From Flammula alnicola (taxonomy: Eukaryota; Basidiomycota; Agaricomycetes; Agaricales; Strophariaceae): a DNA stretch of 64,000 nucleotides. The position numbers and the translations under genes were made by a program. Location: contig JADNRV010000029.1 of the NCBI GenBank assembly GCA_015499995.1, forward strand, positions 1-64,000, read 5' to 3'. Numbering within the stretch: position 1 is the first letter of the stretch; each line of letters starts with the position of its first letter. Shown here piece by piece: positions 32,585 to 47,730 of this stretch. The notes below the pieces were generated by a model. That model made no database searches, was not told the origin of the DNA, and was given only the letters and a program-made list of their open reading frames with translations.

Positions 32585-33529
32585 GGGGCGTGTGATTTCG
32601 TGAATAAATTTGCCCATTTCCGGTCCAGCAAGGATCGTCTTTGAGTTTTATCTTGGTTGCCTTTTCGTTGACGCATGGCTTTCCGTTGCAGTTGAGAAAG
32701 GTATAGTCTAGACGCCACCCGCCCTTTTACGTGCAGCTCGAGCACCGTGATGAACACTGCGGCGAACCTGCATGTCGTGGTCCGACCTTCGTAAGTGGCC
32801 TCGTCGTTCACAAATGTTCTCTGGGTTTAGAGGCGCGGCAAAAAATTCTGGAGATCTGATGTGCATATTCCGGTGACGATCGGTGATCCTTTTATGGGAT
32901 CTGCAGACGGAGGAGCACACCGGGGTGATCGAGGCTGCGCATGGACACGCCATGCAGCTAATAAAACCCTGTAAAAACGCCCGTCGCCCTCCCGCTTGGA
33001 AACGCCTGAGAGACAAAAGGCAGATCAAAACTCACTCGGTTGCGCACGTCGTGTTGGCGAGGTGTACGCATGGATGGGCGTTGAATTTGAGAAACATTGG
33101 TATTATAGTGCTGGTCACTGACTAATGATAAGAATGCAACTATAGCATGAGGATGTTGTGTTGAATTTATTTTCTTCCCACGGGTGAAATCCGAAGGACG
33201 CCGGTTTTGCCATTGTTGAAGGCCCGCTGTTATCTGCACCGCCCACCATCGATATTCATTCATCCGCAAAACAACTGGTCCGATTCTCCCACTTCCTCTC
33301 CCCGTCGCCGTTCTACGCCCATATCCGCAAAAAAAATCTGTTGTTTCGTGCTTTCACGCCCTTTGACGTCTAGGGTCGTCTAGGCACTCTATCAACACAC
33401 CCCCGCACTCTTTTTTCCCGCACTTCTGCACCTTTTTTTGGCGCCAGCAGCCGTCAAATTTCCTATCAGAAGTAATCAGCAGCGTCTGTCTCTAGAAAGC
33501 GGGTCCAGCGGTTGATTTAGCAGAAGAGC
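32585..33529. other. PP1 upstream region
   Basis: Pyrimidine-rich tracts near 33290-33440 directly before the PP1 start are typical of fungal housekeeping promoters. No other gene is supported. Confidence 0.4.
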
Positions 33530-35370
<1,841 letters not shown>

Positions 35371-38300
35371 ACGGAGGCGGCGGAGTAGATGATGGTGATG
35401 ATGACGATGACGATGATGCAAGGCGGACTGATGAACGTCCTTACAACACGCGCGCATAACCCATACAGACACACACATATGTACGACACAGCACACCTAC
35501 TTTCCCTCGTCTTCCTTCATCGTCCACTCTCTCCTCGTTCCCTGACCTGTCTGTCTCGACTGTATATTCTATTTACACTCTTGTGTATTCTCGTCGCTTC
35601 CCTGTCCCGTCCCTCTCCTATACTCTAATCTTTCACGCTCATTTGTTGGTTTCTTTCTCTCCTTCCCTCGTGTTGTCTCCCAATTTTTTTCTCGTTTTTT
35701 ATTATTTCATTCGGTTTTACCTCACTCTTTCTCTCTCTCTCGCTCGCACGCACTCTCTTCGTTGGTTAGTACGATATAGTCGTTGTGGTATTTTCGGCTC
35801 TGCTCCCAAGTAGTATCGACGAAGACTTGGAGGAGATGGCTGGTGGCAACTGCCGGTACCGTAGGTGACCGCCCACTCGGAAAGCTGGTCCAGTCGGAAT
35901 ATGCTCGATTGGGCTATGTCTGCTCAGTGAGATTGGGTCATGTCTGGGATGGCAGTTGTCTGCTGAACTTCCGACGGAGGATGGGTTGGCAGAAAGAGAG
36001 ATGCATACATGACTTCAGCCAAAAATTATATGCAACGGCCCCTTCGATCCCAAAGAAACAAAGGATTTTGTGTGAGGAGCATTGACATGAGTGGGGAGAG
36101 AAAGAGAGGAGAGATTTAGACTTGGATTTCCCACTAGTTTTTTGGGTAATACATACCTCTTTTTTTTGGCAATTGTTGAGCACATTTGCGTATGCGTTCC
36201 TTATACTTACGACATCGACTCGGACTTTCGGGCAGCTGCTATAACAATAGCTTATTTATTCACATGCGAGCTCTTCTATCTCATTGCTTCGCGAAGTTTG
36301 GGGTATGAAGGTTGACGTTATGAGTAAGTAGAAGCGCTTCGAGCTGATTATTTATTGCGCACCGGAACCGGCCATGCAGTAGTAGGGCTATGTTGGGTAT
36401 TTCTTTCCTCCAGTGTTATATAATTGTGTGTTTCCTACCATCATTGATTATGATATTATCGGTGTCTATTGGTATCAGTCAACAATATATGGACCCATGA
36501 CCTTTCATTTGACTTGCATTTGACAGGGGACCCGCGTGAGCAGTGTGGTACCATGACGCGATCGACGTCTGAAATTTTAATATCAAGGCTATTAACCGCG
36601 AAAGGGTTTTGTCAAACCTCCTGCATATGTGAGCGTCGTTCCCTGAGTTGTATAAAATACTTACGAGAAAGCTGAAGGGCGAATCACAACTATTAATTGC
36701 TAATTAAGCGCGCGCTTAAAGTTTTAACCGAGGCGTCCGCGTCAAGCTTGCGACTCGTGATTAATTGATTGACAAATACGCGATTAATCCCTTCCAGCTT
36801 CGAAGTCTGCTGCTTGCATTGAGAATTCTCAAGTTACGGGACCATTAATTGTCCACCTTCGCCGCCGTTAGTAAAGTTCCACGGAACCAGATGCGCCACC
36901 CTCCCACCATCGGTTCCGCTACTAGTAAAACCCTCACGCTACGCACTGGTGTCTCGCCCTTTTAGCGTGTGTAAGCGAGCTTGGTGCGTTGCTAGTTTGA
37001 ATTTCTCACCAATACGATACTTTTTCTACTATTCTCGGCATTACTCCACTGACATGCATCAGAAAGAGTCTCAACATATCAAATTTTCCACCAAGCCCTC
37101 TCACGTACACCATAGCGAGCCCCATGGTCCATTCGTTTAAGTACACAGGCCGGTGAGAAATACAAAAATGCAGGACGTGGGTGTTCCATGATGGTTATGT
37201 CTTTTTTTTCACGCCGGCTGCTTGGAAGTCCCGTTCACTTCGCAGTCAGTGATAACTCTGGATAGATTGAGAGTCTATGTCAAAGATAGCTGACGACACT
37301 TGGATGCATGCTTTAAAAATATCCTTCTCTGAGGGCTTACGGTGCGTGAATAAGTGCAAATGGCGTATGTGCACATGTAGTCTGGACTGAAGTACGTTAC
37401 ACTGCAGATTCGTTTCTCCGTCGTTTCCACCCTTCGCCTTTGGGCGAGGCTGACCTTTGAAATATGTGTGAGTTTGATATACCCGAATGCAGTATGAGAG
37501 CGGCGATAACATCTTCGTTATCAGTACTGAAATGCTGTGGATACTCGTTTGGCATATCGAGACAACCTTCCTCATGAACCTCAAGGATGAGAGATATGCC
37601 TACCAGCCTTTATATATGTATATGGGTCAATGAAAATGTACGATCATCATGGCAACTGCATACTAAGTAAATATATATGTTCGGGTTACTAAATGGATCG
37701 AATATACTACAGAGATTCGCAAAGCATGCGAAATCGAAGGGTAAATACTACTTGCGCCGTGTGTACACAGTGACCCACGTCAATCAGTCGCCTGATACTT
37801 CCAGACTCCCAGTCAAAGGCTCACACAAATTAGTGAACGCCGAAAACTGTGGCCGAGGATTTCGCGTCCTCTGGTAAAGTTTTGCTCGGTGGAGATGGGT
37901 GTGGCGTTTGTGAGGCCTCTCTGTCACCGAGCAAGAAAGACAGAGAACGACATCCGGAGGTGAAGGCTTTAGTAAAACCCAAAAACTGGAGAATCGACGC
38001 TTCTGGAAGGGATCAACCGGACCGCGGTCGGGGCGGAGGCAAGCTTTGTTTGATTCAGAAGGGTGTATTCCGGGAATGTATACATTTTCCACCTGGGCGT
38101 GCGCAACTAGTGCCGTCAACAAGAGTTTCATGAGAGGTGGAGAAAAGGAGACTTGGCATAAATGATTACGCCGTATTAATATACGCACCGAGATACCCTG
38201 ACTTGCTATCGATCAGCAGGCTACAATTCGAATTCCCTCTGAAGCGGGAAGCTTGGAGTTCAATTTGATCGACTCGCGAGTGAGAGGAGAGGGGGGTCGA

Positions 38301-38662
38301 ATGCAGAGTCATGAATTTATATGATGCAATGAGTAGTAAATTATAAATATACAAGTACAGAATCGAAACTCAAATGAGGAAGATAGCGCGCGATCGACAG
38401 TAGGAGTACAAAAACCAGAAGTTCCATGGGTGGTATGTCGACGAATAATAGTCCGTAAAACCCTCCCAAAAATAAATCTAGGATAAAATACTATTAACTG
38501 CAGCTGAGAATGATTAGATCCTCATCCACAGCCCCCACAGTAGTGAGAGACGGACGGGTAAATAGAGACGAGCCGCAATCTACGAGGGAGGTTTTGTGTA
38601 ATTAAAAATGATCTGTACACGACCTGAGATACCCAAGAGAAAGAGAGGCAGACGACCGGCGC
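35371..38662. other. Long intergenic region between PP1 and the sugar transporter
   Basis: Begins with the T/C-rich PP1 3' flank, including a CT run near 35720-35750. Short open frames only. One on minus (37784-38188) contains MKLLLTALVAHAQVENVYIPG, which resembles a signal peptide, but the rest has no coding signature I can support. Confidence 0.35.
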
Positions 38663-40638
38663 TTAAGCTTTGAGGATGTGGTCGTTGTAGGAGCCAGACG
38701 ACTTCTCGTCTTTCTCGGGTCGTCTTTTGCGCCTAATGCGGCGGCAGCGATTTGTTCAGCAACCTCATGACCATCGAAGATGGCAGCGGTTTCCTCCAGA
38801 GTGCGGTTCTTGGTCTCAATGACGACTATTGGGCAGATAGTATTGTGAGCAAAAATAAGCGAGACGGAAACATTATGATACTCACAGAAATAGAGGAAGA
38901 TACCCTCGAAGCAAAGCCAAACAACGTAGACGATGTAGTATTTCCATTTTATGGCATCTATTAATAATTATCATTAGCGTCCAGAAGGTGATGGTGCGAT
39001 TATCTGATCGGACGAACCAAGAGCAATAGGGTTGACATATTGGTTGAAGATGAGTGATAGGGAAATAGCAAAGTTGAACACGGTGAAACCCTTAGCACGA
39101 ATTTGGTAAGGGAGAATTTCGACGGTGTAAGAGACAATGAGGGGGCTGAAGGCAATATCGTAGAAGGCATAGTACAGGAAGATGAATGCGATGACAGCGT
39201 GCGCGGCTGACTGGCTTTGTGTGTTGGCGTAAACGGCGGAGCAAGCGGTTTGCAAAGTGAAGAATACAATCATGCCAGCAGCGGATGTCAAGAAAAGGAC
39301 GCGACGGCCGATCCTGTCGACGAGGAAAGATGCAGTGAGAGCCCAGAACAAATTCCAAATCTGGAGGATGCCGTTAATGAGCAGTTGGATTGTGGGGCTC
39401 GTGATGCCGATAGTGTCGAAGACCTTGTTGAGGTAGTATGAAACAAGACCATTGCCAGACCATTGGGAGAAGAAGGCGAGAGCGATAATGATCCTCATGC
39501 GCCTCCTGTTTCCGGGGGTAGCGAAGAGAGTCTTCCACCCGATGGTATCGGCGACCTGACGATCGAGCTCAATGGCAGCCTTGATTTCCTCAAACTCATA
39601 CTGGACGAGAGGGTCCTGTTCGTTGCCATCAGCATGGTAGTAGGCAAGAGTCTTGAGTGCTTGTGCATTGCGGCCTTTGCTGATCAACCAACGAGGAGAT
39701 TCGGGGGCGAACCAGATGAATATGACTTGGAAGATGGAAGGTAAAGACTGGAGCAAGGAAGGAAGACGCCATGCCCAGGTGGTTGGGATCTTGAATGAGC
39801 CGTAGGTGGTCCAAGCAGCGCTAAAACAAAGTATTCGATTAGGTCTTCTACAGGCGCCCATGTCTAAAAATAGACATACACGATCGCACCAGAATACCAG
39901 AGCGAATTGTAGGCGGAAGTCAATGGGCCACGGTAGACTGGGTACGCAATTTCAGTAACCAACATAGGCGCGGCACCGGCAGCGAATGTAAGACCGAAAC
40001 CAATGAGGAAACTATTGAAACGTCAGAAATTGGAAGGCACAAAGAGTGAACTCGGGTCCGCATACCGTGCGCCAATGAACATGCCGACAGAGGTGGAGGC
40101 GGTCTGAACAGCTGTGGCGATGCACATGATAGAAGCACCGATGAAGATGGTAGTGCGACGTCCCAGGCCATCAGCGAGGTAGGGTGAGAAAGGGTAGGCT
40201 GCCAAGCCGCCAATATTCTGGACGAGAATTTGAATTTGCAGGCCATCGTCAGAGTCAATCCAATGCTCACTTGGATGGCATTCAGCAGACCAAGCCTTCC
40301 CTTCGTAGGGTGTCCGAAGTAGCCCTCCCATTGGGTAAGGGATTGCAACCCGTTCATCATGCTTCCGTCGTAACCATTGGTGGAAGACGTGATGAGGCTG
40401 GAAAGAAAATTATAATTAAATAATAATACGACAGGCAAACCGACATATGACTCACAGAAGCAAGATCCAGAAGTTGAGGTATATAATCCTATAGAGGTCT
40501 GTAATTTAGAACTTGGAATGCAAATATATGAGTTAAAAAGGAAACGCACCGTCTGTTGTTATACCACTTTCTGTTGGGGTCGAGCAGATGGACATAGGCA
40601 GCGGTAGTGCCTGTGGTCGCAACAGGTCCGGCACCCAT
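38663..40638 (-). CDS. MFS sugar transporter (hexose/lactose permease-like), apparent C-terminal frame break
   Basis: Eight exons: 40638-40550, 40488-40456, 40397-40271, 40217-40066, 40011-39880, 39820-39018, 38957-38886, 38825-38663; about 523 residues. Sugar-porter signatures: NGYDGSMMNGLQSL in TM1, ADGLGRRTT, APESPRWLISKGR before the central loop, VDRIGRRVLF, and ETKNRTLEETAAIFDG after TM12. It is a plasma-membrane proton-coupled sugar carrier by family; the substrate cannot be told. Near 38730, after AEQIAAAA, the expected C-terminus (DEKSSGSYNDHILKA, stop at 38663) lies one frame away, while the literal frame runs on to 38602. One missing base explains it. Confidence 0.88.
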
Positions 40639-40719
40639 TGTAGCTTGTGAATTTGATAAAGTGTAGGTGATTTGATGAGATGGAGAGCGGATGCTGAGGA
40701 ATCTCCAAGGGAGAAGCGG

Positions 40720-40727
40720 TATTTATA
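40720..40727 (-). promoter_or_regulatory. TATA box of the sugar transporter gene
   Basis: TATAAATA on the minus strand, about 82 bases upstream of the ATG at 40638. Confidence 0.5.
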
Positions 40728-41687
40728 CATTCTGGGAGTTGGGTCCACGTCTATGTGGAGAATGTCCAGATGACCCCATTTTTCCAAAGGTACGCCGTTG
40801 AGCTGGAGGAGCTTCTTTGGTTCTATGTCTGGCTATAATGCCCGTGTGTTTGTCGACAATTGAAAGCGATCAACAACCTAGAAGTTCCTTCCTTTCTGGG
40901 GGACTATCCGACTCTCACGGTCAATTTGTGACATTTGATTCATCAAGAAGAGAAAAATTGTAACACCTTGTTTGAGCCCCTCTTGCGAGAATGATAGAAT
41001 TGAACAACTTGTGGTCGCCTCCCAAGGAAAGGCGGATCACTCTACCCCGCAAGGCATTTCTCCGTCTCCAGGATCTCGAACATTAATGAGAATTCTACGA
41101 GGTTTCTCCAGCCTGGGCATGCGTGGTGTAGGTGGGCATTTTTTGTGCATCTGGGGCAAGCGAGATGTAGACCCGACCCTGTTCAATACCCCGCCTGCCA
41201 ATTATATCTCGTTTACGCACCTCTTGCCCCAGGCCCCCCGAAATAGCACCATCCACCCCGACAATACCCCGCTTTCCCTCGAGAAACTCAATTACCTCAC
41301 TATGCCAACGATTACAACTGCAATCCGTGTTTCAATTTAGTTTACACCTTTGAGGTTTTTCCGACCAATGTGTTGGTCAACGACGCGCTCAGAAAGGCCT
41401 AGCTGATTTTAATAAATTTATGAGACCTACCGCATGGCCTTCTCACGCAGACCGACTGGCTGAAGTGCGGTATCTTCTCAATGTGAGGTCGGGTATGTTC
41501 CAAGACCCAAAAATATCGTCTTTTGCTCCGCCCACAGGTCGCTTGAACCAAATCAAGGCCGCGGGATAATAGACGAGTCTCGGCGTCATTGATAGAGTCG
41601 TCTATTAACAGTGTAACTGCTTGATACATTCCATGCAGGAATAGAACAGAAATAAGAACCTCAAGAACCAAAATTAAAGAGAGGAGA
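40728..41687. other. Intergenic region, sugar transporter promoter and Atg11 3' flank
   Basis: An open frame at 40972-41340 (plus) has no recognisable content. Confidence 0.35.
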
Positions 41688-44600
41688 CTAGAACCGTTTG
41701 AGCAAGTCTCGGGCAGAATTCGAGGAACTGTCAGCCAAAGGACGTTCGCTGCTGTCGGCCGGTGACTCGACAGTTGGTGTCAAGTTACCTGCCTCGTTCT
41801 TTTTCTTTCTGCCAAATGACATGCCCAGGCTGCTCGCAAGACTCGCCAGGGTGGCTGTAGTCGCTAGCGAAGGCCTGGGCACAACTGTGCTCTGTGAAGA
41901 GCTCGAAGCGAGTGGCGACGTCCGTGAAGCCTGATAAGACATTGTCCGATGTCGTCTATGGTTCATCACGTTCGTCATAGCGTCCGAGATTGATTCTTCA
42001 GGTGATGGTGTTGTAGGCGAGCCGAACGGGTTGTTGTCGGTGGACGAGGGTGAGCCAGCTATAGGTTGTTCGGTAAGTGCTGTTGTTGGGGCAGCCTTTG
42101 GCTGGGACGAGGTGACCGTGCCTAGAGCGGGTATTCGACCGACAGAGAACCTGGATGTGGTAGACAACCGTGAAGCCCGAGAGCCCGGTCGAAGAGGTGA
42201 TGGAGCGCTGGGAATGCTATTATGAATATTATTATTATTGGTTGCACTTTGCGGAGCCGAACCGGTATGTTGAGTCGGAGACGGGGGTGGAGGAGGTGAG
42301 ATTGGTGGTGTCGGGCTTCTAACCTCAGGGGTAGGTTCAGGAAGATTTTCATTCATGTTTTCCGGCGCTGACGAAGCCTGAGCCAATAGGCGTGAAAGTG
42401 AACTTGACGGTCGAGCACCGGGAGAACTGTTTGCCCGCGCTCTAGCTGGGAATAAGTGTGAATTAGGCGGATGCGTGACCAGGAAGGTATCCTCGACTTC
42501 CGCCTCAGGTGGGCCCGGAGGAAGGGCAGAAGGACTTAATTTTGCAGGACCTGTCTCGAAGCCTTCCTTTGATTCATTGTCACCAATGACCTTTTTGGCT
42601 GACAGTCGCCGTTTATTATTGTGGCTCGGTTGGGTCCAGTCCTCGACTTCCAGCATGTAATATTTGACACCATCTCCAAGGCCGTATGGATTACTTGAAG
42701 GGTCCTAATTGCATTATTCCAGCGGATTCAGCATTGCGGAAGAAAGTCGTATCTCTATCGAGGAACGCACCTTATGGTCTACGACCCGTTCTGTTATTGA
42801 CGTTATCCTAGCCACAATCCATTCCCGAGTCTTCAATTGCTCAGCCAGATGACCTGTGGCCTGCAAGAAATAATGCGGAAAAGACACTGCAAAAGGGTAA
42901 ATATCAGGACAAACTTCGGATCATTGCAATTCGGGAAATATAGAGATGTCACGAAAGTAATGGATTCTGTTGTCACTCACCATTGAAAGCCGCCCATGGT
43001 TTGCTAACCGAGTTCCGCGTGGGCAAAAAGAGTGCCAGATCTCCCTTGGCAAAGTTTCTGAAAGAGATCTTGCCTTTTGCGCGCTCTCTGTATTCTTTGC
43101 ACTGTTTCTGCCATTTGCGGATAGTCGTCCCCGTTTTGGTCACAGCCTCCAAGAAATGATCATGGTCGAACTCTCTTAGAATTTCTAGAGCAGAGCTGGG
43201 ATCGGATGGGTCGATAGGTGAGGGCTCGTCTGGCTGCGTAATGATACCATGTCGGAAGGCATTGACAGAGAAAGTGGATTCAGCTAGGTTGTTGGAGGCG
43301 TGACGAGCGGAGTTCGGATGAGATGCCATCGCTTGAGCAGCATGAAGAGCCTTTACGTGCGAGTTCCGGAAACTAATTGCAACGTCCAAGATTTGAGCAA
43401 TGAGCCTGTTACTATTCTCCATGCGTTGTTCGAAGTCGTGCTGCGATGCACGTCCGGCCTTCAGATCGTCTCGAAGCAATCGTTCTACGTGCCTAGCTTC
43501 ACGTAGTTCGTGCTCGACGCGCTGCAGCTCCTCACGAAGACCAACAGCATCGGCATTAGAAACCTCAAGGTCGCCTCGTAGGTCCTTGAGCTCTCTCTCC
43601 TTGTGCTCCAGAATGGCTTGTAACTCTGAGAATTGTCGATCGAGCACTGCACGGTCTCCATCGGCCTCGGCAATATGATCCCGGATAATCCGATCGTGCT
43701 CCGATGCCTGAGCCTTGAGTAGCCTATCCTTCTCCTGGCTTGCCTCCTTCAACGCTTGCACCACTTCCTCACTCTCCGAACGCGCGCCTTGAATTTGAAG
43801 CTCCAAATCCTCTCCTCGTGCCCGAGCCTCCTCCAAATGCCGCAGAGTATTCGCCTGTTCCTTCAGCAGGTGATTAACCTTATCCGCATTCCGATGTTCC
43901 AGCTGCTTTACCTCCTCCAAGTCAACTTGCACCTGCGAGAGCTTCTGCCGTAACCTCTCGGCCTCCTTAGTTTGCTCCGTGGCGTCACCCAGGGCACGGG
44001 CGATTTCGTTTCGCTGTTTAGAGATGTCGGCGGACAGCTCTGCATTCCGTTCCTCCAGAATCCGTCGCGCAACGCCCTCACTCTCCATCTGAGCACGGAC
44101 TTGGTGCAGCTCGCGTTCCAATCTCGCTGATCGTTCCTGTTCGCCTGACAACGTCGAGTTAAGTTCGGCAGAAGCAGTCTTCATACGTTGAATCTCTACT
44201 TGAAGTGTTGATCGTTCCTCCTGGAAGGAACGCTCTTGCTGCGCTTTAGCTTCTTGTGCGCCACGAAGCTCTTCTGCCAGTTCCTGGATCACCTTGTCTT
44301 CTGCTTCTGTTGCTAAAATTATCATGAGTCAGGTTTGTCGTTTATGTCATTTATGACAGCAGACAAACAACGTGCGGACTTACATCGTCTGCGTGAATTC
44401 GATAACCGCGATTGCGAAAGAACTAGATAAATCGAAAGTTAATTGATGAACGTCAACCCCGTACTGTACTTAATGAAATGGAAGCTCACGTGAACGCTCA
44501 GCAATTTTGTCGAATGCCAGTTCCAAACTGTCCATCTTGCTAATCTGTTTCTCCAAAGCGACACGACACTCTTGGACTGCCTTGAGTGCAAGAGGAGCAT

Positions 44601-46770
44601 TGCTCGAGCGGGCTGATGTCTCCAACTCCGCGAGAATCAGCATTAAGTCTATAAAAATTTGTTGTCAGAGACATGAAGGAATACGAAAAGTCAGGCGAAA
44701 CGATATGCATGTATAGGAGGAATGCATATCTTGAAATACGTAGCAAAATGACTTACGATCAACATCTGCCCTTTCAAACGAATAAGCAGAGTTTAAACCG
44801 CCCACTGGCGAGAAATCGATTGTTGGAACAGGATCGTCCATTCCTTTGGTCTCAAAGGGAAGCTGCCCATTTACTTCTCCGCGATAAATGTGTCGACGCT
44901 TTCGTTCACTAGCTCTGAACACAAATGAAGTGGCAATTAATCACTTAATACGTTCTAATCTCTGGAATGACAGAATCACTTACGAGACCTTTGCCATGAC
45001 TTCCAGGATACTTTGAGCCCGCTGGTAGAAGAAGCTCGCTGTAGAAAGGGGATAGCGAACGTGTCAATACTACAATCGCTCTCAGAGCAGCAGTCTCAGC
45101 ATAAAAACGTACAAAACTCTTTTCTTCGTACAATCTCAATGACCGTCGCCCCATAAGCATATAACATGTTGTGTAATCTTTGAATGTGCGAAAAGCTTGT
45201 CTTCGCCCGAAAGCTAGCTGCGAGTGCCGAGAGCGCTGGAGGGAGGTGTACGATTTCGTTATTCAGAGTGCTGATATGCCGCAGAACAGTTAAGCATTGG
45301 TGGGTGTATAGGTTCTGTGCTGTGATGGTCAGCTGCTGGACGTCCAAAAGGAACAAGAAATCACCTTCTTGTTCGTGATTTGCTGCAGTTCTTGTCGATG
45401 AGCATTGTCAAGATGCCTCAGATCTTCCCAAGAAAAAAGTTAGGATGTCGGAAAAATGGTCGGCACCATGAAAAATGTACCTTGTAATAAAGAGTCAGCA
45501 TCAGAAGCAGGACCTACACGAAACAAGAGATTAGTTCTTGCATGAGGAGTCATCCAATGCAAAATCATGCACTTTCAAGCGCTGCCGCTGCATCGGTTAT
45601 CCTGTCCAGGAGATCCTGCGACCTGCGAGAACTAGTCTGGGCTTCATCGAAAAGGCTACAGTAAATTAAGATTAAATCCATTTCTTCCAAAGAATGAACA
45701 AGTCCGAAAAAACTTACTTCACGTTTCCTATTGATGATCGTACTTTATCGGCGCCGTCCTTGAGCTTTACGACGGCTTCTTCCACTTCACTGAAACGAAG
45801 TTGTAGTTCATCTAGAAAGTAGATAATATTAGCTCCGGAGCGAAAGGAATGCAATGAGGTACGAACCATGTGTTTTAGCACATGTATCAGCCACCTGCTT
45901 CATCTTCTGCTTCGATACATAATCGGCCAGTACACGATGTGGTTCTCCAGCTTCTATGGCCATCCGCACGGCCACCGAGCAAAATTCCACGTGCACTCTG
46001 ACTCTTGAGATAAGTTCCAAATCGGCGTCTAATCCATCCAACAATGATGCTTGTTTCTCGAGGTCTTTCCGGCCGTTGACAGCAATTCCGTCAAAAGTTT
46101 CAGAAATTGCGAGAATATGAAAGTCCAGGTTGCTCGAAGCGATCTGGAGAGCTTGGTGTTGTAGCGAGAGCGAGTGAAGCAGGTGTTGAATGTGTTCGTG
46201 ATGCATTTGCGCGGTGCGAGCGTATGAAGCGGCAAGTTGAGCATGGCGAATTGGTGGTGTTGTGGCAGCAGCATCTATATCTCTTGTTAGTTCAGCGTTG
46301 AGACAAACTTAGATAGACTAACCTTCGATCGTAGGTTGAAAGCGGGGTTCGACTTGGAGTTGGCGGAGCACTACGTCGACATCATAGTCAAGGTAGTATT
46401 TATTGAAGACAAAGATAAACTGTAAAGCGATGAGTATATATTAGGCGCTTGACATGATGATGAGACACACCTGGTCTTGGACACTCCCCAGATCGCGAAT
46501 ATTTGCACTGGTTAACCGTCTTCCATCCGATAAATACGCTAATGCAGCATCTTCATCAACACCAATTTCTTGATGCAAAAACAGCTCGAGACTTCCGATT
46601 CTGAACGGAGTTGGTAATGCCACGCGTTTGACATGAAGTTGGGTACTTACCCTTCAATATCACGTACTGACGCGTTGACCTATCCGAGAGTAAGGTATGG
46701 ACTAGTATTCGAATAACACTTGACTCACTGGGAACACTTGGCCGTCCTCCGCCCGACAAATCGTAATCAT
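41688..46770 (-). CDS. ATG11: Autophagy-related protein 11 (selective autophagy scaffold)
   Basis: A many-exon gene, starting at 46770 with MITICRAEDGQVFP, joined to VNASVRDIEG and GIGSLELFLHQEIGVDEDA. The N-terminal region continues through DLGSVQDQ, FIFVFNKYYLDYDVDVVLRQ and a helical segment (YARTAQMHHEHIQHLLHSL, ERKRRHIYRGEVNGQLPF). A 450-residue exon (44325-42973) is mostly coiled coil (QELAEELRGAQEAKAQQERS...). It ends in the Atg11 C-terminal domain: SFRNFAKGDLALFLPTRNS, PWAAFN, then FPHYFLQATGHLAEQL and NPYGLGDGVKYYMLEVEDW across short introns. The last exon (42704-41688) is a disordered Ser/Pro-rich tail. Atg11 tethers cargo receptors to Atg9/Atg1 for pexophagy, mitophagy and Cvt-type traffic at the phagophore site. 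Total about 1,370 residues. Small exon borders are estimates. Confidence 0.88.
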
Positions 46771-46989
46771 AGTAAAGTAGCAGCAATTTCACGTAAGTCC
46801 AAATGCGTTTGATAGAGCTGATGTAGAGTATAGTGTGAAGATTTGGTGTCCTTTAGAGTTATAGAGATGATATCCTCTCCCGTCAAGGGTTTGGTTTAAA
46901 GCATTGGACAAAGCAAAGAAAGCCTGGATTTCAGAGTGGCAAGGAGTCTGAGTAAACGATTCGGATGTTGTGTTGGGCAACTAACAACG

Positions 46990-47540
46990 TAATTATCGGT
47001 CAAATTCACATGCTTCCCAGATAAGGATATTTATCCGCAACATCCGGAGAAAAAAGGTTTGTATTTGCCCCAAATTACCTGTTAAGGCCTGCTGGACGCT
47101 CACCTTCGAATACGACTGAGGTCGGAAATGCGAGGAAGCTAAATCTCGCCTCCTCGAGACACTTAGTACCAGCATTGATATACCTCCAACTAAATTAAAT
47201 AGTCTACTATTATTAATAACGTGGAGGCTAACTCGATTGAATATCTTGATAAACGATGCTGAAGAAAGACCAGGTTCTCCAGGACTCACTCTATACAACC
47301 ACTGTAACGACGCATCTATGTTATTTGTGAGACTGAGACATACTTCAAGGCAGCGAGCGACGCAGTATGGGCTAAGGGCAGTGTGCTTACAGACAAAGGC
47401 CATCCTGTAATCTTCATATTCAGGGTGCAAGATATCCAGGCACGCGTGAATCCTCTCGAATCACAACTCGCGGGTCATCCATAATTTCCTTGATGTCCTG
47501 GTCTGAAACGGGATACTCAGGCTGTATGTTCGCAGGATTG
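46990..47540 (-). pseudogene. Truncated, tandem-duplicated copy of the neighbouring LRR-like gene
   Basis: The minus strand encodes DQDIKEIMDDPRVVIRED, then a 5-base-shortened, out-of-frame segment leading to HPEYEDYRMAFV. After a short intron comes LSLTNNIDASLQWLYR. These match the 3' part of the gene at 47.7-48.8 kb (DQEVKEITDDPRVMIRED; HDEYEGFRVAS; LSIADTIGASVQWLY). The whole 5' and middle part of the gene is absent. I read it as a degenerate partial duplicate. Confidence 0.6.
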
Positions 47541-47544
47541 GGGC

Positions 47545-47730
47545 AGAGGATACAATATTGCTAATGCAAACGAAGGGACAACAGGCCACAGAGCTAAGAA
47601 GCTGGTCTGATGCTGTCAACTTTTGCTTTGAGATTCTGCAATGCCAAGGGCTCATGATATGATTCACTCACTTTTCATCATCACATGATGCTGGTGGTCT
47701 CATTCCCATGGCTTACAAGGACTCTTCTCA
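47545..47730. repeat. Duplicated upstream segment, copy 1
   Basis: ATATTGCTAATGCAAACGAA, GCTAAGAAG, GTCAACTTTTGCTTTGAGA and GATTCACTCACTTTTCAT align with 49015-49300. This marks the promoter side of the truncated gene copy. Confidence 0.65.

Noticed and set aside
37784..38188. Minus-strand open frame with signal-like MKLLLTALVAHAQ
   Set aside because: The remainder has no coding signature or family, and no splice support was visible.
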